From the NCBI GenBank assembly GCA_003344405.1, contig NOWV01000071.1:248001-312000 (forward strand): a stretch of DNA of 64,000 bases, given 5' to 3'. Made by a program: the position numbers and the translations under genes. Shown here piece after piece: positions 50,401-63,340 of the stretch. This DNA is from Trichoplax sp. H2. Lineage: Eukaryota; Placozoa; Uniplacotomia; Trichoplacea. Positions within the stretch are counted from its first letter, which is position 1. Each line of letters starts with the position of its first letter. The notes beneath the pieces were generated by a model. The model searched no databases. It was given only the letters and a program-made list of their open reading frames with translations, and was not told the DNA's origin.

Positions 50401-52210
50401 GCCGCCATTGGCGTGCCACAGTTTTTTGTTTCTGTTGCCATTCTGTGGTAATAAAGAATGTATAAACTGAGCATGATCAATTTTTTTTTGCAGCGCGAGA
50501 AAGACGTGCTGCATAGGAATATATAAACAGTTGTATTAATTATAGTTTTAGATCAGAAGTTACACTGCAAGTAATGCATATTACAGCATTTAGTTAATTC
50601 ACTCAGAAAAAGAAATATCTGACAAGCATCGTACATCAACAAGAATGATTAACATGCTTACATTTGCGTCAATCGTGGATAAATACTTGAAAATGTGTAA
50701 TCGGCCTAAACTACATATCTTGTGTAAAAAAAATGATCATATTAATTCAGGTTGATAAAGGAAAAATATAGGTATCATGAAGTTCTAGCCATAATAATAA
50801 AGAAAATTGGTCATGTTCTAACCTTTGATGGAGGTGAAACCAATGGATTATTGAAGACAATAAGTACGTCCAAAGTTGCAATACGACAAAGTGATGGAGG
50901 TAAGTACGAAATTTGATTGAAGGAAATATCCAATTTTGTTAATCTCAGAAGACCAAGTTCTAAAGGAATTGTTATGTAATGGGTCAATATTTCTAAGTTT
51001 ATTGATGTACAGTATTAAATTTCACTAAAGCAAGTAATATAGACCAGATAATATAGTACATTAGACTGTTATATGCAACCATAATAAATTAATGGTGCAG
51101 TAATATGGTTTACAATTTATGATCATACCGGTAGGTAATTGCGTAAGTGAATTATGTCTGACATTAATTTCTCGTAATCTTTTCAGTTCAACAGTTACAT
51201 CAGGCAATGAAGACAAAGCATTATAACTTAAATCCTAAAATATATAAATAAAACCATAGTTAGTTAAGCTACACAATAATTATGGCAATTTCCTTACAAA
51301 AGCAGATAATTCATGAATATAAGTCATTTTATAAAATAGTACATGTATAGTCTGCTTAGGTTGCTACAATATCATACTTTTATTGTTTAAAACAGAAATT
51401 ACCGCATATTAGGATGACTACGCTACATGACTGAGGATAAACCAGACAGTTGATGAAGATTAATCATTATACAGGGTTATTAGACATATTGTAGAAGATG
51501 TTACAACAAGAAACTGATTGAGCTAACGTCTTATTACTTTTATGGTATGAATGAAGACAATCGTAGTAAAATAGTCATTAATGCTCGCAAGTTAAGTTAC
51601 GGTAACCCAAAGTATGATTTCCATCCTGCATAATGAGCAGTTGTTAAAATATAACTGAAAGAATCGCATACAATATTAGACTTACAAGATCTTGTAAGGC
51701 TTGTAACATAGACAATTCAGTAGAGAGTGAGGAGATTTTGTTATGGCTAACATTTAAAATTGATATCGGCAGTTGGCCTAAACCAGGTGGTAATGACGTT
51801 AACTTGTTATAGCTAGAAGGTAAAATCGAATCGAACCAAAGAGAACAATGTCAAGCCGTGCAGAGTATATTATTAAAAAGAAACAATTCAACATATTAGG
51901 TAATGTTTAGCTTAAAATTTAGTGGATATGATTAGCGATATAGAAACTAAACTGATTTTCAGAATTTTAAGAAAAGAGTCAAAATATGGTATTTACAGTT
52001 CATAATTTTACCCCAGACAGATTGTTTATTTGATGGTATTAATTAATTTCTTGAAATATGTAACTTACCTCAGATCTAATACAGTTAGGCATTTTAGGAG
52101 ATGAATATCATTGACGGCTTTAATAGAGTTATGTGAACAATTCAACTTTTGTATATAGTCACCAGAGTTCATCAACCAATCGATTTGTGTGAATCGATTC
52201 CGGCTAAGAT
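47450..52210 (-). CDS. LRCH-family protein: leucine-rich repeats plus C-terminal calponin-homology domain (5' exon missing)
   Basis: Fifteen exons in frame: 52069-52210, 51686-51812, 51129-51234, 50823-50959, 50662-50718, 49534-50115, 49103-49365, 48893-48988, 48773-48797, 48569-48682, 48431-48472, 48061-48234, 47815-47952, 47631-47708 and 47450-47545, about 725 residues. The first four encode LRRs (LDLSYNKLTSLP and similar), then NNPLVSPPSK and ICSLGRLHIFKYL, the LRR-capping segment typical of LRCH1-4. A long Ser/Arg/Pro-rich disordered middle follows, then a CH domain (LSDGILLCYLVNALRP, KFQNVSAFIDVC, final helix ending LRN). Vertebrate LRCH proteins act in the cytoplasm on DOCK-family GEF signalling and the cytoskeleton. 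Most domain exons are phase 0. The first visible exon needs one base from an upstream exon that I could not find, so the N-terminus with the first LRR is missing. Which LRCH member it equals is not decidable. Confidence 0.9.
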
Positions 52211-55200
52211 CTATCAAGACAAAACATACATCTGTTTATAATCGAGATACGGCAAATAAAGTTATAAATCATGATAATTGAAAGAAATATCACGCTATTA
52301 TACAGTTAATGAAAATATGTAATATTAATTGATATTAAGGGTATTATTAGTGAAGTATTACATATCTATTAATGTTCGAATCTTGATTCGTTTTCGTGGC
52401 AGGTGTTGTCTATTATATGGCATAATGTAGATTTAGTGAAAACTGATTTGTGATGCTGCAGTAAGATTAGCATTGTACAGTGTGATATTTTCTTCAGTAG
52501 ACTGCGTAGAAGTAAAAGATAAAAAGAGCCACAGTCCTTGATGATAATAAACCGTACTGAAAAATGTCCTGCAGTAATTTGGGCAATTAATCCATATATT
52601 TGGTAAAGATTTATCAAGTCTGCATAATCTCTTAAATTCCATTTTGCAAGCATCATTTCGATAGCATTTCACAGTGTTTACAGCGTAACTATGATATTGA
52701 CATCCTTTAGAGTTGACAATGTTAAGCATGGTGGATTCTGTATTTGAAACATGCATTTTAGTTCAAATTTAAATTAGTATTTATTATTTTTATACGAATA
52801 TGCCAAAGTAGTCAAGTGTAGACGTATATAATATGTATTTTATATATACGTGTATCAGTTTTGCGCTTATCAAAATTTCTCATTATGTTAAAGTAGTACA
52901 GCTTTACATGACTTTATTTACGCTTGCATCAACCCAGGTATAAAAGTTAAAATTAATATTATTATTTGGGAGAGTTGAAAAAGTAAAGTCCATAGTTTAA
53001 CATCTTTCTTATACGTTCCAAAACATTTATATCACTGACAATAACATAAAAAAGTTAGCGATTTTATCAGAAACAATCATGAGAAGATATTTATTGCAAT
53101 TTTTTCCTTTTATTTTGCAGGTAATATTAGTGTTGTGAAATTGTAAAGCATCACAGAATAATATCGCAAGATTGTGGGAGGCTCGCTTTTAGTTTATAGA
53201 ATATTTTTCTCCCTTTGGAATTTGTTGTTTACATACATTTAGCAATGATTACTGCATTCTATTCTATTTGTACACGGTAAATTATGTTGTAGAAAATAGT
53301 CAACGTCAATCAAGATGAAGATTCTTGTCTTTTGATTGGGAGAAGTTATTCCCAGCATGACATAAATAAAATAAATTTTAGTTAAAATGAATGCCAACGT
53401 AAAATCCACAATGACTAAAATATCACCAGGTTGTAAATCAGTGTTAGGATGAGAAATGATTATCATTCATATTATGTCATCTCGATGGTTAACGAACTGC
53501 CCGGATGTGTTTATAATTATAAGAATAACAAGATGGAAAACTTTAAATTTTGGAAGAGACCAATGTAAATTGATAACCTATCAGCAATAAAATGTAAATG
53601 CCCTTCGTCTTGCGGTAGCATGTGGAATCTTTCTGGTCTAGTGAGGTGGTACAGCCGCGTACAGTTACGGCCTATTGTACTTCGAACGTACATCAACTAT
53701 GCCTACAATACTTATAATTTGGTTTGTACTGCAAAAGCAATAAAGACCATCAAGACGATAATGAATTAATTAATTAATAATCGTGAATCTTGATCAACGT
53801 GTTGATAAATATTTATTCACAATGCAAAGCATCTTTTCTCTAATGTACTATTATGCTTTCATTCAATTTGGATTAGCACAGGCTGATTGCAGCAAATAGT
53901 TTTCAACAATTAATTAGTATGACAGTTATGTAGGAGAGGAAGTTAAAGTTGAGAGCTCGTCTTGATTTCAAGTAAATACTAAAATATATAAGTGTTACTA
54001 GTTAATTAATTATTTACGTATCAATGATGATTATACCGTACAGTGTACAATGTACTCTATAGAGTAGGTGTATTAGTTCATTATTGCACGCGTCCGAGTA
54101 GGGTATTATCATGGCACTGTATTATTATACTCCGCTGCGAGTATCAAGAAAGGCTTAGTACTTGGTTGGCAATAAATTTAATTTAAAATCTACTTGTATC
54201 TAGGGGAATGAATCGCCAAGGAAAGCAATAAGACTATAATTTTGTAGTAGATGAGTCATGAATTCATTTGCGAATGGCGATTATAACGAGCAGATGACTC
54301 ATACTTTTAATAAGTACAGTATAACGCGTTCAGTAGCCATTACACGAGACCTTATGGAAAAAGTACTAAAGGTTGTTTATACACAATATTGAATTATACC
54401 AAGAACAAGTAGTGCAAGACTATAGTTAGCCGATGACTCACAAGTTTCATAATGTAAAAAAGTTGGTCATTGTCAGGCTTAGGATGATTAATCTGAGTGA
54501 GAAAATATTAAAAAGCGTGCGGTAATTCACAAGTGTACATAGTTTAATAAAGTAAAAATGACTCCTGCATAATTTTACATTTAATAAGCAAATAAACTTC
54601 ATGATGACAATAGGTGTTGCCACGAAAACCTCTTCCAAATCTTTTGTTTTTATTGCTGTTAAGGTCGTTAGACTAGGTTATGATCACTCGCTGTAAACAA
54701 TTTAGGAAGCGTTCCTGAAATATTCGAATTAATTACTTTTAACACCCATCATTCATAAACGGATACTTTTAATCTAGTGGAAACCTTGAAGCTTATGCGT
54801 ACAATTTGTTAATAATAGTCAATACGAAAGTATAATGAACGTCCACTGCTGCCGTGAAAGATATATAATCAGAGATTGATTGAAAATTGTCCCTTAAAAT
54901 TGAAAATAAAATTTATCAAAACAGTTAAAATTCAAGAATCATTACACTCGTTCATCCGATGATACAATTAATCACCGTTAGAAATGGCGTGATTGCAAAG
55001 CATAACAGTCTACTAGTAAATATCTCTCTTATACAATGGACCACTAGAAAAGTAAGATAGTTTTCTAATGGTCTTTGCTTATACGTATGAATTTTTTTTT
55101 AAATAATACGCAAAATACGAGCTGCAGTAATTAATCATCGATAGCAACAGTCATTGATCGATAGCGAACTGCAGCACCGTATCTAATACGTATTGCTTGT

Positions 55201-57680
55201 AGCTTAAAATGAGTCAATGAAACTATTGGATATAGTACTGTATAGTATGATGTGGTGAAAAGTCAAATTTATCGTCAAGAAATTGCTTTGAATTACATTG
55301 ACAGAGGCGATACTTGGGGGTTGGTACAAGGACAACGCAACATTGTTTTCAAAATAAAATAACATTCAATCATACCCTATCAAATTAAGTTTAAAGTATA
55401 AAAGAGAAATCTTTGAATTTGAAAAGCGATACAAGTTTAGCGATGGAGCAAAAACCACTTACGCGTATATATAGAAATTCTAACGTTTACGGTACAATAA
55501 TTGATAGCCTGTATGTCGTATTTGACAATTTTAATGGTCAAAACAGCACAAACTGGTAGGCTAGATACTGTCCCAGAATAAATGCAAGATGTTGTTACAT
55601 TAAAGATTGATATACGAAATCGATAGTTACCAGTTAACGATAACACCGAATGAATTTTAAAAATACTGTATTATGTTTCTGTTATCGGATAGATCGTATC
55701 AATGAGATTAGGTGTTGGATTCGTTTCTATTTAGCATAAAAGCAGTGACTTTTACTGATGACTTTGACGCCTAGGCTTACGAATTACAGCCATTGGCAAA
55801 GGATTGGAGATTATAGCCGATCCTGTATGTACTGCAATTTGATCAGAGTTAATGTTCGATTTAGCAGTATTAAGAGTATGAATATTCGTAAGTCGATGTG
55901 TTCACAAAATAGCAAAAAAGGATATTGTGGAACGATTGCATGAACAAACTCAATCGAATCAATCAGATCAGAATACTGGTATAATCAATTTCTTGATCAT
56001 GATGACCATTTCACTTCCGTTTGTTCATCACGGTATATTACTGTATGAATTTGAAATTGAATGAACATTTAGGCAACTACAATTGATCTAATCCGCTTTC
56101 TCTAGATAGTAGTAGCATTGCCAAAGGCCTCTGCAGTGGTACTTTGCCAAGTGTGTTCAAGGTAACTTGCAAATTTTAGCGATTCTATAACATTATACGA
56201 AACCCCTTTGGATCGACTGGTGTCCAAAATATAATTGATCATTCTTGTCGTATTGTTTAATGTCAACGATTGATGAATGTTATAATAGTAAGGAAGTTCA
56301 ATTTGTGCCGTTTAGGAACCAGGGGAAAACCTGTAGATGCATTATGAAATAGGAAATGATAAACGCTTTTATTGTATTACAGTAATATAATTAATGAAAT
56401 TTAAGGCGAGCCAATGATTGCAATCAGAAAGAAGATGCCAGGATCGACGAGGTGAAATGTCTCTATTTGATCGTCGAACTTTATATTCAACTACTTGACA
56501 CAGTGTATCCGTAGATCGTCTAGAGAACGGTTAGATCTAGTCATCATTAGCAATCTTGTCTCTATTTTATTGTGACACAGTATTTTATGTTGGAAATTGT
56601 ATTTTGAATCTTTTGTATAACATATATAAATTAATTATTCATTGCGATGGGAGGAACCCAAAATAAGCAGGAATTAAAAGGACGATTTGTACAGTACTTG
56701 TGCACTATTTGGAGATAAATGACAGTAAATGCTCGTCATCGTCATTCGTTCGTTGATAACTAGAATCAACAATGATAACAAGTTAAGTGTAGCCTAATAC
56801 ACTATCTATGATTTGTGATTGAATAATAATTATTATTGAGTATGGGCCAATTTAGTCTGGGTTTGCAGCGACAAAGTGACTGCGATGAGAAGATGGTGGT
56901 CTAGCGTGTGTACGATATGTAGCCATTGACTTTAATTAATCAGCTGATTGAATATTGAGCTGTAAGAGCTAAACCACCCTTGCCCCGACCGACGATCACT
57001 ACGTCTGGTAAAAAAAAAAAGAACCAATGTAGAAAACTCATGGGCATAGACCTTCATCCATTCTATTTCTATTGACTATCGAGAAAGAGTGGTACCTAGA
57101 GGGTAAGTAGGTTAGCGGAATTGGGACAAGTTGTTAGACGGTTTTCAAGTATCCATTTTTTTCCTCCCTTCAATTAATTGAAAGGAATTTGAAAGTAAGA
57201 AACGAAAGTCTTTGTGCTAAGACAGACTGCCTTGCCCTCCATTTGTTGAAATTATTAGCCTACATAGAACGTTCTATCGTACCTGCTTCGATGACTCCAT
57301 AGAGGCCATTAAAGTAGACATTGGGTATAGACTTTAATTTTCGGCTGCTTAAATTTAATTTACCAATATCATTGGATTCTTGTAAACATCTTTCCACTGA
57401 TTTCTTCTTATTGGAATAGATTGCAGTCGACATGACGTACCATATTTTTTGCCCCTACAGTTTTAGGGTCAATTTAGCATAGCAAGTAGTAGGATAGCAT
57501 GAAATGGAGCATTTATTCAAAGGCAACCAAGGCAGAAAGTCTTGATAGAGTGAATTAATTGATGTAGATTGACAAAATGGAGGAGAATTTCATTGAAATC
57601 CGGCAAGAATGTGTTTGGTCTGGGGAAATGAGCGTCTGACTCTTTCTACGTCCAATCAATCAACAACAGTCTGACGCCAG
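52211..57680. other. About 5.5 kb without a confirmed gene; LRCH 5' exon may lie here
   Basis: Scanning the minus strand for an LRCH N-terminal exon ending in a phase 1 donor gave no convincing candidate. ORFs at 52369-52756 (minus, two overlapping frames) and 55437-55646 (minus) have no known motif. The region has occasional CTGTACAGTA palindromes and no clear tandem array. Confidence 0.45.
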
Positions 57681-57689
57681 CTTGACGAC

Positions 57690-58370
57690 AGTACCGAGTA
57701 CTGTACTCAGTGTACAGTATACTGTACAGTAGTACTGTAAACCAAGGCATGAACACTTACAGTATTGAGCAGGCCTCACCGTACAGTGTACAGTACACTA
57801 CCTTACAATACTATGTACCGTAAAGGGCTCTTATTGGATCGGTGTCAGTGTACTGTACATACTCAGTGTACTGTACTGTACAGTACAGTACTGTACTAGT
57901 GAAAACCAAGGCATGAATAGACCTGAGGAAGGTTCGGTTCGAACCATTATCATCTAATGCCCGCATGAAGAGGCCTAACCGTACAGTGTACAGTACACTG
58001 CCGTACAATACTATGTACTCTTACTTATCGGAGTCAAGGTGAGAAAGGTTCGGTCCGGTTCCAAACCGTTATCGTCTACAATACTGTATCAGTCAGTATG
58101 TATGAACAGGCCTAACCGTACAACACTATGTACTCCAGTGTACATTACTAGTGAAAACCAAGGCATGAACAACCCTAACCATACAGTGTACTGTACAGTA
58201 CAGTACACTACGGTACAATACTATACTGTACTGTACTGTGTACGTACCGTACAGTACAATACAGTACAGTACAAAACAGTGTATCGTACAGTACACACCA
58301 CTGTAAGTCGATCATAAACACAGTACAGTGTACAGTGTACAGTGTACAGTACAAGTGCTTGTCAAGAATA
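57690..58370. repeat. Dense TACTGTACAGTA palindromic region with a repeated unit
   Basis: GTACAGTAC/TACTGTAC motifs occur dozens of times on both strands. Embedded are three copies of ACCAAGGCATGAA (about 57740, 57903 and 58155) and two of AGGTTCGGT (about 57930 and 58045), each followed by an AACCGTACAGTGTACAGTACACT-like block. This suggests two or three copies of a unit of roughly 110-250 bp. Open frames over this stretch (57811-58008 minus, 58039-58317 plus) are repeat-driven and rich in Tyr/Val/Gln/Thr. It might be a small non-autonomous element, but no terminal inverted repeats or target-site duplications could be defined. Confidence 0.8.
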
Positions 58371-58767
58371 CGGTACACGAATAGACATAGAAAATGTCCA
58401 AGAACTGATTTCCCAAATTTTAGATGATTGAAAAATAAATTGGTTTGGTTTGCAATTTTAATTCATTCTATATCTATCCAAAGAAAAAGAGTTGAAGTAC
58501 AAGATATCCGCTGATAGAACATGGATTGAAAAAGCAAAAACATTTTTTTCATTAATATAGAAATTCGGGAATTAGTTCTTGGACAGGAATTAGTTCTTGG
58601 ACACTTTGTACCATAAGCTTTTGCTTGGTATACAGAATGACAGAAACGTTTCATTTAGTTCACTTTGACCTTGGCTACCATTGGATGATGAAGGTGAAAA
58701 AAGAATTTGAAATAAAATAGTTTACATCCATATGTTATGCTATAGTATTTACTATGAATGCTGCTGT

Positions 58768-58980
58768 TCAATCAGCTTAGCAAGCCTGCCTGAAACCTTA
58801 AACTGTATTCTTAATAGAAATCACCATATTGAAGGAAGTCCTTCTGATGTGACGGTTCAAGTCATTTCATTGCAATCTTGTCTTCATCAAATAAACCGTT
58901 TCAGTGATTTACCCCAAAATTTCAAATTTTTTTCAATCCTAATTCAATATGCTGCCTTAGAAACAAATTACAATGGATAA
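58768..58980 (+). CDS. Possible isolated 3'-terminal exon, unidentified
   Basis: After an acceptor-like TGTTCAATCAG an open frame of about 70 codons continues to a stop at 58978-58980. Its composition is protein-like (SLPETLNC, GSPSDVTVQVISLQSC, a DLPQNFKFF end), unlike the repeat-driven frames nearby. No upstream exon on the same strand could be linked, so it may be chance or a gene remnant. Confidence 0.2.
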   Translation, partial: SISLASLPETLNCILNRNHHIEGSPSDVTVQVISLQSCLHQINRFSDLPQNFKFFSILIQYAALETNYNG

Positions 58981-61900
58981 CTTAATTATTGAGACCCGAA
59001 GAAAGATCACACAGATGCTGTTATGATATCGAATCGCAGTAGATTACATTGACTATACTGTACTTGATGAATTAACGGAAGAGCAGGTAGGAATAATGTA
59101 GGCGGATCAACTTTAATACAATCCAGTCAAGCAAAGAGGCCATTAAGCTCTTCCAAATTGATATCAAATTCTTGAATTACCGATACGCTTAAGCGTAAAT
59201 TAATTAGTGTAAAAATGCAAATGAATAAAAACGAAGGACTAAATTTGCATTTATTAAGGAATTAGTACGACAGCTTAGGCAGAGCGTAGAAAGAATTCCA
59301 TGAGAAATTGGCAAAAGCTGTGTGCCTAGCACAAATAACTTCTTATGGAGGCGGTCGGAAATGAGCTGCTTCACAGGCGTTTTTCAAATTTTCGACTTGA
59401 AAATCAAGATCCAAAATATTATTTTTTATACTATCAAAGATGAGTTTAAGCTAGTTGATTTGAAATAATCCTGCAAGTCTGCAGCTGGCTGTGTTGGTAC
59501 TGTATTGTAAACTAGACTTGAAATTAGAAATTCATGTTTGAAAGATGATAATATCACCTGCTCATGATCAAAGTGGCTTACATTGCATTTTAAAGTACTA
59601 GACAATCATTTACTAATGCATACGCATAGCTGCACTGCTACGAGTGCATAACAGTACAGCTAAACGAAAAAGTACCAGAGAAGTCAAGAGTTTTAAATTC
59701 TGAATAAAAAAGGAGACTAAATTCAAAGTGTTCTTGAAGTAATTCGAGTGCTATAGCACTATTAAGTTATACTTCGACTATTGAATCGCTTTGATCTCCT
59801 ACTTGTTAAAACCTAGTATTGCTTAAATATTTAATCTTGCCGCTTTTGTAAATACTATTGTCAAGTCAAACATACAGTATATTCGGTAATGTTAGTAGTC
59901 GCTGCTGACTATGGAAGGATCCAACTTTGGGTATTCGTGTTCTATATATAGCTCTCCCTTTTCAGTTTATGTCATTCACAAAGTTGTATCTAGCAAAGTG
60001 ATGGTCGCCGGCTATATAGCTATTAGATAGAGAGATTTGAGACCTGAGAGCAGACCTGAGAAAGGTTCGGTTCGGTGCTGAGAGGTCTGTCAACTTTCTT
60101 TTTTGTTGAACAAATATCTTGTCAGATAGTAGTATTGAAGTGGTTTATTATAGCGCAGGATAAACTAATAGACTTCATTTCATCGATATCGAAATGATCA
60201 CAACTGCATTGTACGATTAACTAAAATTCCTTATGGACAGATATACAAAGTCAGTAATATAGCTTGAGATATTATCTTTATTGACGGACAGATGACAGCA
60301 GGGTTTATCAAGATAACGGAAAGAGGATACCGGAAAGAGGAAATTCAGTATATCGATATTAATTTTCCATCTACATATGGATTAATTTAATTATTTTTTT
60401 AATGTTTCCAGCTACAGGTGTACAACTATACATCATCCTTGTATGATACAATGAACAGCTGAACACAGTTGGTGTTCTTGGGCAAGATGGCATGTTTTGA
60501 CGCTACATTTTGGATTTGGGTACTGTAAAAAGCAACCAATGATCAGTTTTAGTTATCGTCATACTGAAACATTGCCAAAATAGTAGAAATTACAAGCCAT
60601 TCATTCCATGATGCAATAACGCTAGTAATATCAAGGACTACTACAACAAAAAAATAAAATGTCAATTTTAATTGAATTATAGATTACTTGGAACTATGAT
60701 GACACTGCGCCAAATACCATCACAAAAGCAAGTTTTGAAATTTCTTGGGGAAAGTCGCAGCCAGTAACCAGTGGCAACCAAGGTGTGGCAACGGGTAGAA
60801 CGCCCAAAACCAAAGACTGAGTGGGTGCGTCCAGTTCGCTCAAATTGCTCTACCAGACACCACTGTTACAGCGCGTGTTTCTTCGAAGGTCGATGATGAT
60901 TCCTACCACTCCCTACTCCTTAGTTGCTCCACAACAAGTCCACATCAGTAAATGTTGTAGTACTGCATCAATAGGAGGTCTTCCATCCATTTGAACCCAT
61001 ACCTATATGTCTACTATGCAGTATGCATTGGACTCTCCTTTGTTATTGGTTTGGTAGTCCGAGGGAGTAGAGTGGAGGGAGTAGTAAACTTGTTGCTTGC
61101 GCATCCAAGCAACCAAGTCCAATTCTTATTCGATTTTGCCCGGAAATAGTACAACTGTCATCTGTATTCCAGTACAGTACTCGATTTTCAGTTTTTATGC
61201 TTGGTCTGCAACGACTGAGATTACGACACAAGGATTAATTATTGATTCATCGTGTGCTGACTTGCTGCTCTTGTTGTTATAACAACTTATTATTGATAAA
61301 CTGCAAAAACTATCGTGGTGATGAAAAAGGCCAAACTGGCTACGAATCATTCATTACAGGTGAATAGGAGAAAAGTAATTATCTATTTTTTTATGTTATT
61401 TCATCTTGTTAACATGTTTTAATGATCCCCTGAAATCGATCAGTTGTACGTACAATGATTGAATATCAACATGAATAGGCTGATCGGTCATTCTGTGTCA
61501 TGATCATCACCATCAACCGATTGTAATCATCATAAATACGGTTGTGCCATGTCATGTACTCCTCGATGAATTGATCTAGAACAGTCCGCCATTTTATTTC
61601 TAAATTAATGTTTCCAAAGATATGACAATTGATTCATTTGGTCATCACCCTTATCGTCTCTTGTTATTGCTGACGATAAAACCCTTTCCTAATGCTTACG
61701 GCTTACCATCATCAGCTTAACTTAAACAATTGGCCTTCAATTCCCAATGACGTGCAGTAGCGGCCCTATTTATATTATCACGGAGCCACAAGGGTCCTAT
61801 TCAACCATCGCCATGCTATAGAGTCTACAGTATACATACAGTGTACAATATCAATCGGTAAATGCAGTACCTAGAAAGTAAAGCAGATCTTACTAATCGA
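58981..61900. other. Spacer without a recognised gene
   Basis: Small ORFs around 61.04-61.28 kb overlap on opposite strands and look like chance. A short stretch at 60050-60090 (CCTGAGAAAGGTTCGGTTCGG) matches phrases inside the palindromic region at 57.9-58.1 kb, which points to a dispersed repeat. Confidence 0.45.
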
Positions 61901-61921
61901 CAGTTGGATATTAGACCATTT

Positions 61922-62008
61922 AGAACAACTACTAGTATACATTTAGACAGGAAGAACAACTAATCGTATACATTTAGACAGGAAGAACAACTAATCGTAT
62001 ACAATGGC
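61922..62008. repeat. 31-bp tandem repeat, nearly 3 copies
   Basis: Copies start at 61922, 61953 and 61984 with AGAACAACTA, followed by GTATACATTTAGACAGGA. The last copy is incomplete after GTATACA. Confidence 0.95.
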
Positions 62009-62159
62009 CCAATAGCACTAGTCATTAGAATAATACGATAAGAAGTTAATACTGAACAGACGGGCGGGGCCCAATTACATTCTTGATCGTTATTTTAATC
62101 AATTAATACAATTCCCCTTGTAATGTTATTAATAACTAATAAGCAACTCTAATGATTTT

Positions 62160-63340
62160 TAATCTTGACTTTCCACTAACGCTATCAATGGCAACGTTAA
62201 AGTTAAAACTTTCGTACTAGCTATCGATGATGAACATCCGATAATGCTTTAATGATGGTTAGAAAAGTCGACTTTTGAGTCAGAGTTGTTGATTTTACTG
62301 TACGACTATAATCATATATTAAAACTTTTCAACTGATGGTATCAATAACAATGCTACAGCGAAAACTCTTGTGCTATCGATGATGAACATCTAATATTAA
62401 TACGATGATCATGGTTAGCAAATTCAAAGTTTTCAATCATATCGCTAGATGGATTACTGGACAACAGTGTAACGTGCAAAGTGTTGTTGATTACATACAG
62501 TAGGCGTACAGTACGTGCATACTGTACTGTATACCTTCATTGCTCTAATCGTGCCCGTACTAATGAGACCTTTCCAAAGGCCCGATGGCTTTCTTGATCA
62601 CTACAGTATTGAACTTTACGAATATGTTCCCTTTCCTTTAGCTGCCGCTAGTATCAATAGCAAAGTCGTAGATCACTCTTACTTCAAGTTACTTGATTGA
62701 TGATTACAATTACCAATGTTAGTTATGTCATGAATTATTTTGATAACTGTCGGAAAACAAGAAGTTGAAATATTGGTATCAGGTATTTGCTTTCGTGATC
62801 GTTCTTTGACATGAGAGTATCCAAATGAAAATGTCGTTTTCCCTTAATTTTTTTTAGCTACTGGTATCCATAGCGATATTGTAGCTAGAAACCCTTGTAT
62901 GATTGATAACTATAATGGTTAGAAAACTCTGAATTTTTTTTTAAATCGTATTGTGTTACACCAATTACGCTACAACGGTGCAGCGAGGCAAGTAATGACT
63001 TTTTTATCGTTATTATTCAACTTTCTTATGCTACCTAATCAATAGCAAGTAGTACAGCTAAAAACTCTGCCATGATTCGTTACTACCGCCATATCCAAAT
63101 GCGTTGTGCCTTGATGAATGATGGAAAATTATATCTTTGAGCTGCATTGTTAGACTAATTATGAGTACAGCGAGCTAAATCTATGTATTGTTGATTCAAC
63201 GTAATCTCTTGTGTTTATCGTCGGGCCTAACGCTACTTGATCTATAATAATGTTTTATTTTCTTACCTTCAACTGCTGGTATCAGTAGCAATGTTGCAGT
63301 TGAAACTAGCATTACCGATTACAAGCTCCAAATCCACATT
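62160..63340. repeat. Old diverged repeat family, at least five copies
   Basis: A block of the form CT-(A/C)TGGTATCAATAGCAATGTT followed by GCAG-T-AAAACTCTTG, then GATTGATGAACATC- and ATGGTTAGAAAA-like sequence, recurs at about 62.17, 62.33, 62.86, 63.03 and 63.27 kb. Spacing varies (160 to 530 bp). An unrecognised 61-codon ORF (62515-62700, plus) sits between copies. Confidence 0.65.

Noticed and set aside
57811-58317. ORFs on both strands rich in Tyr, Val, Thr and Gln
   Set aside because: They are translations of TACAGTAC-type repeats.
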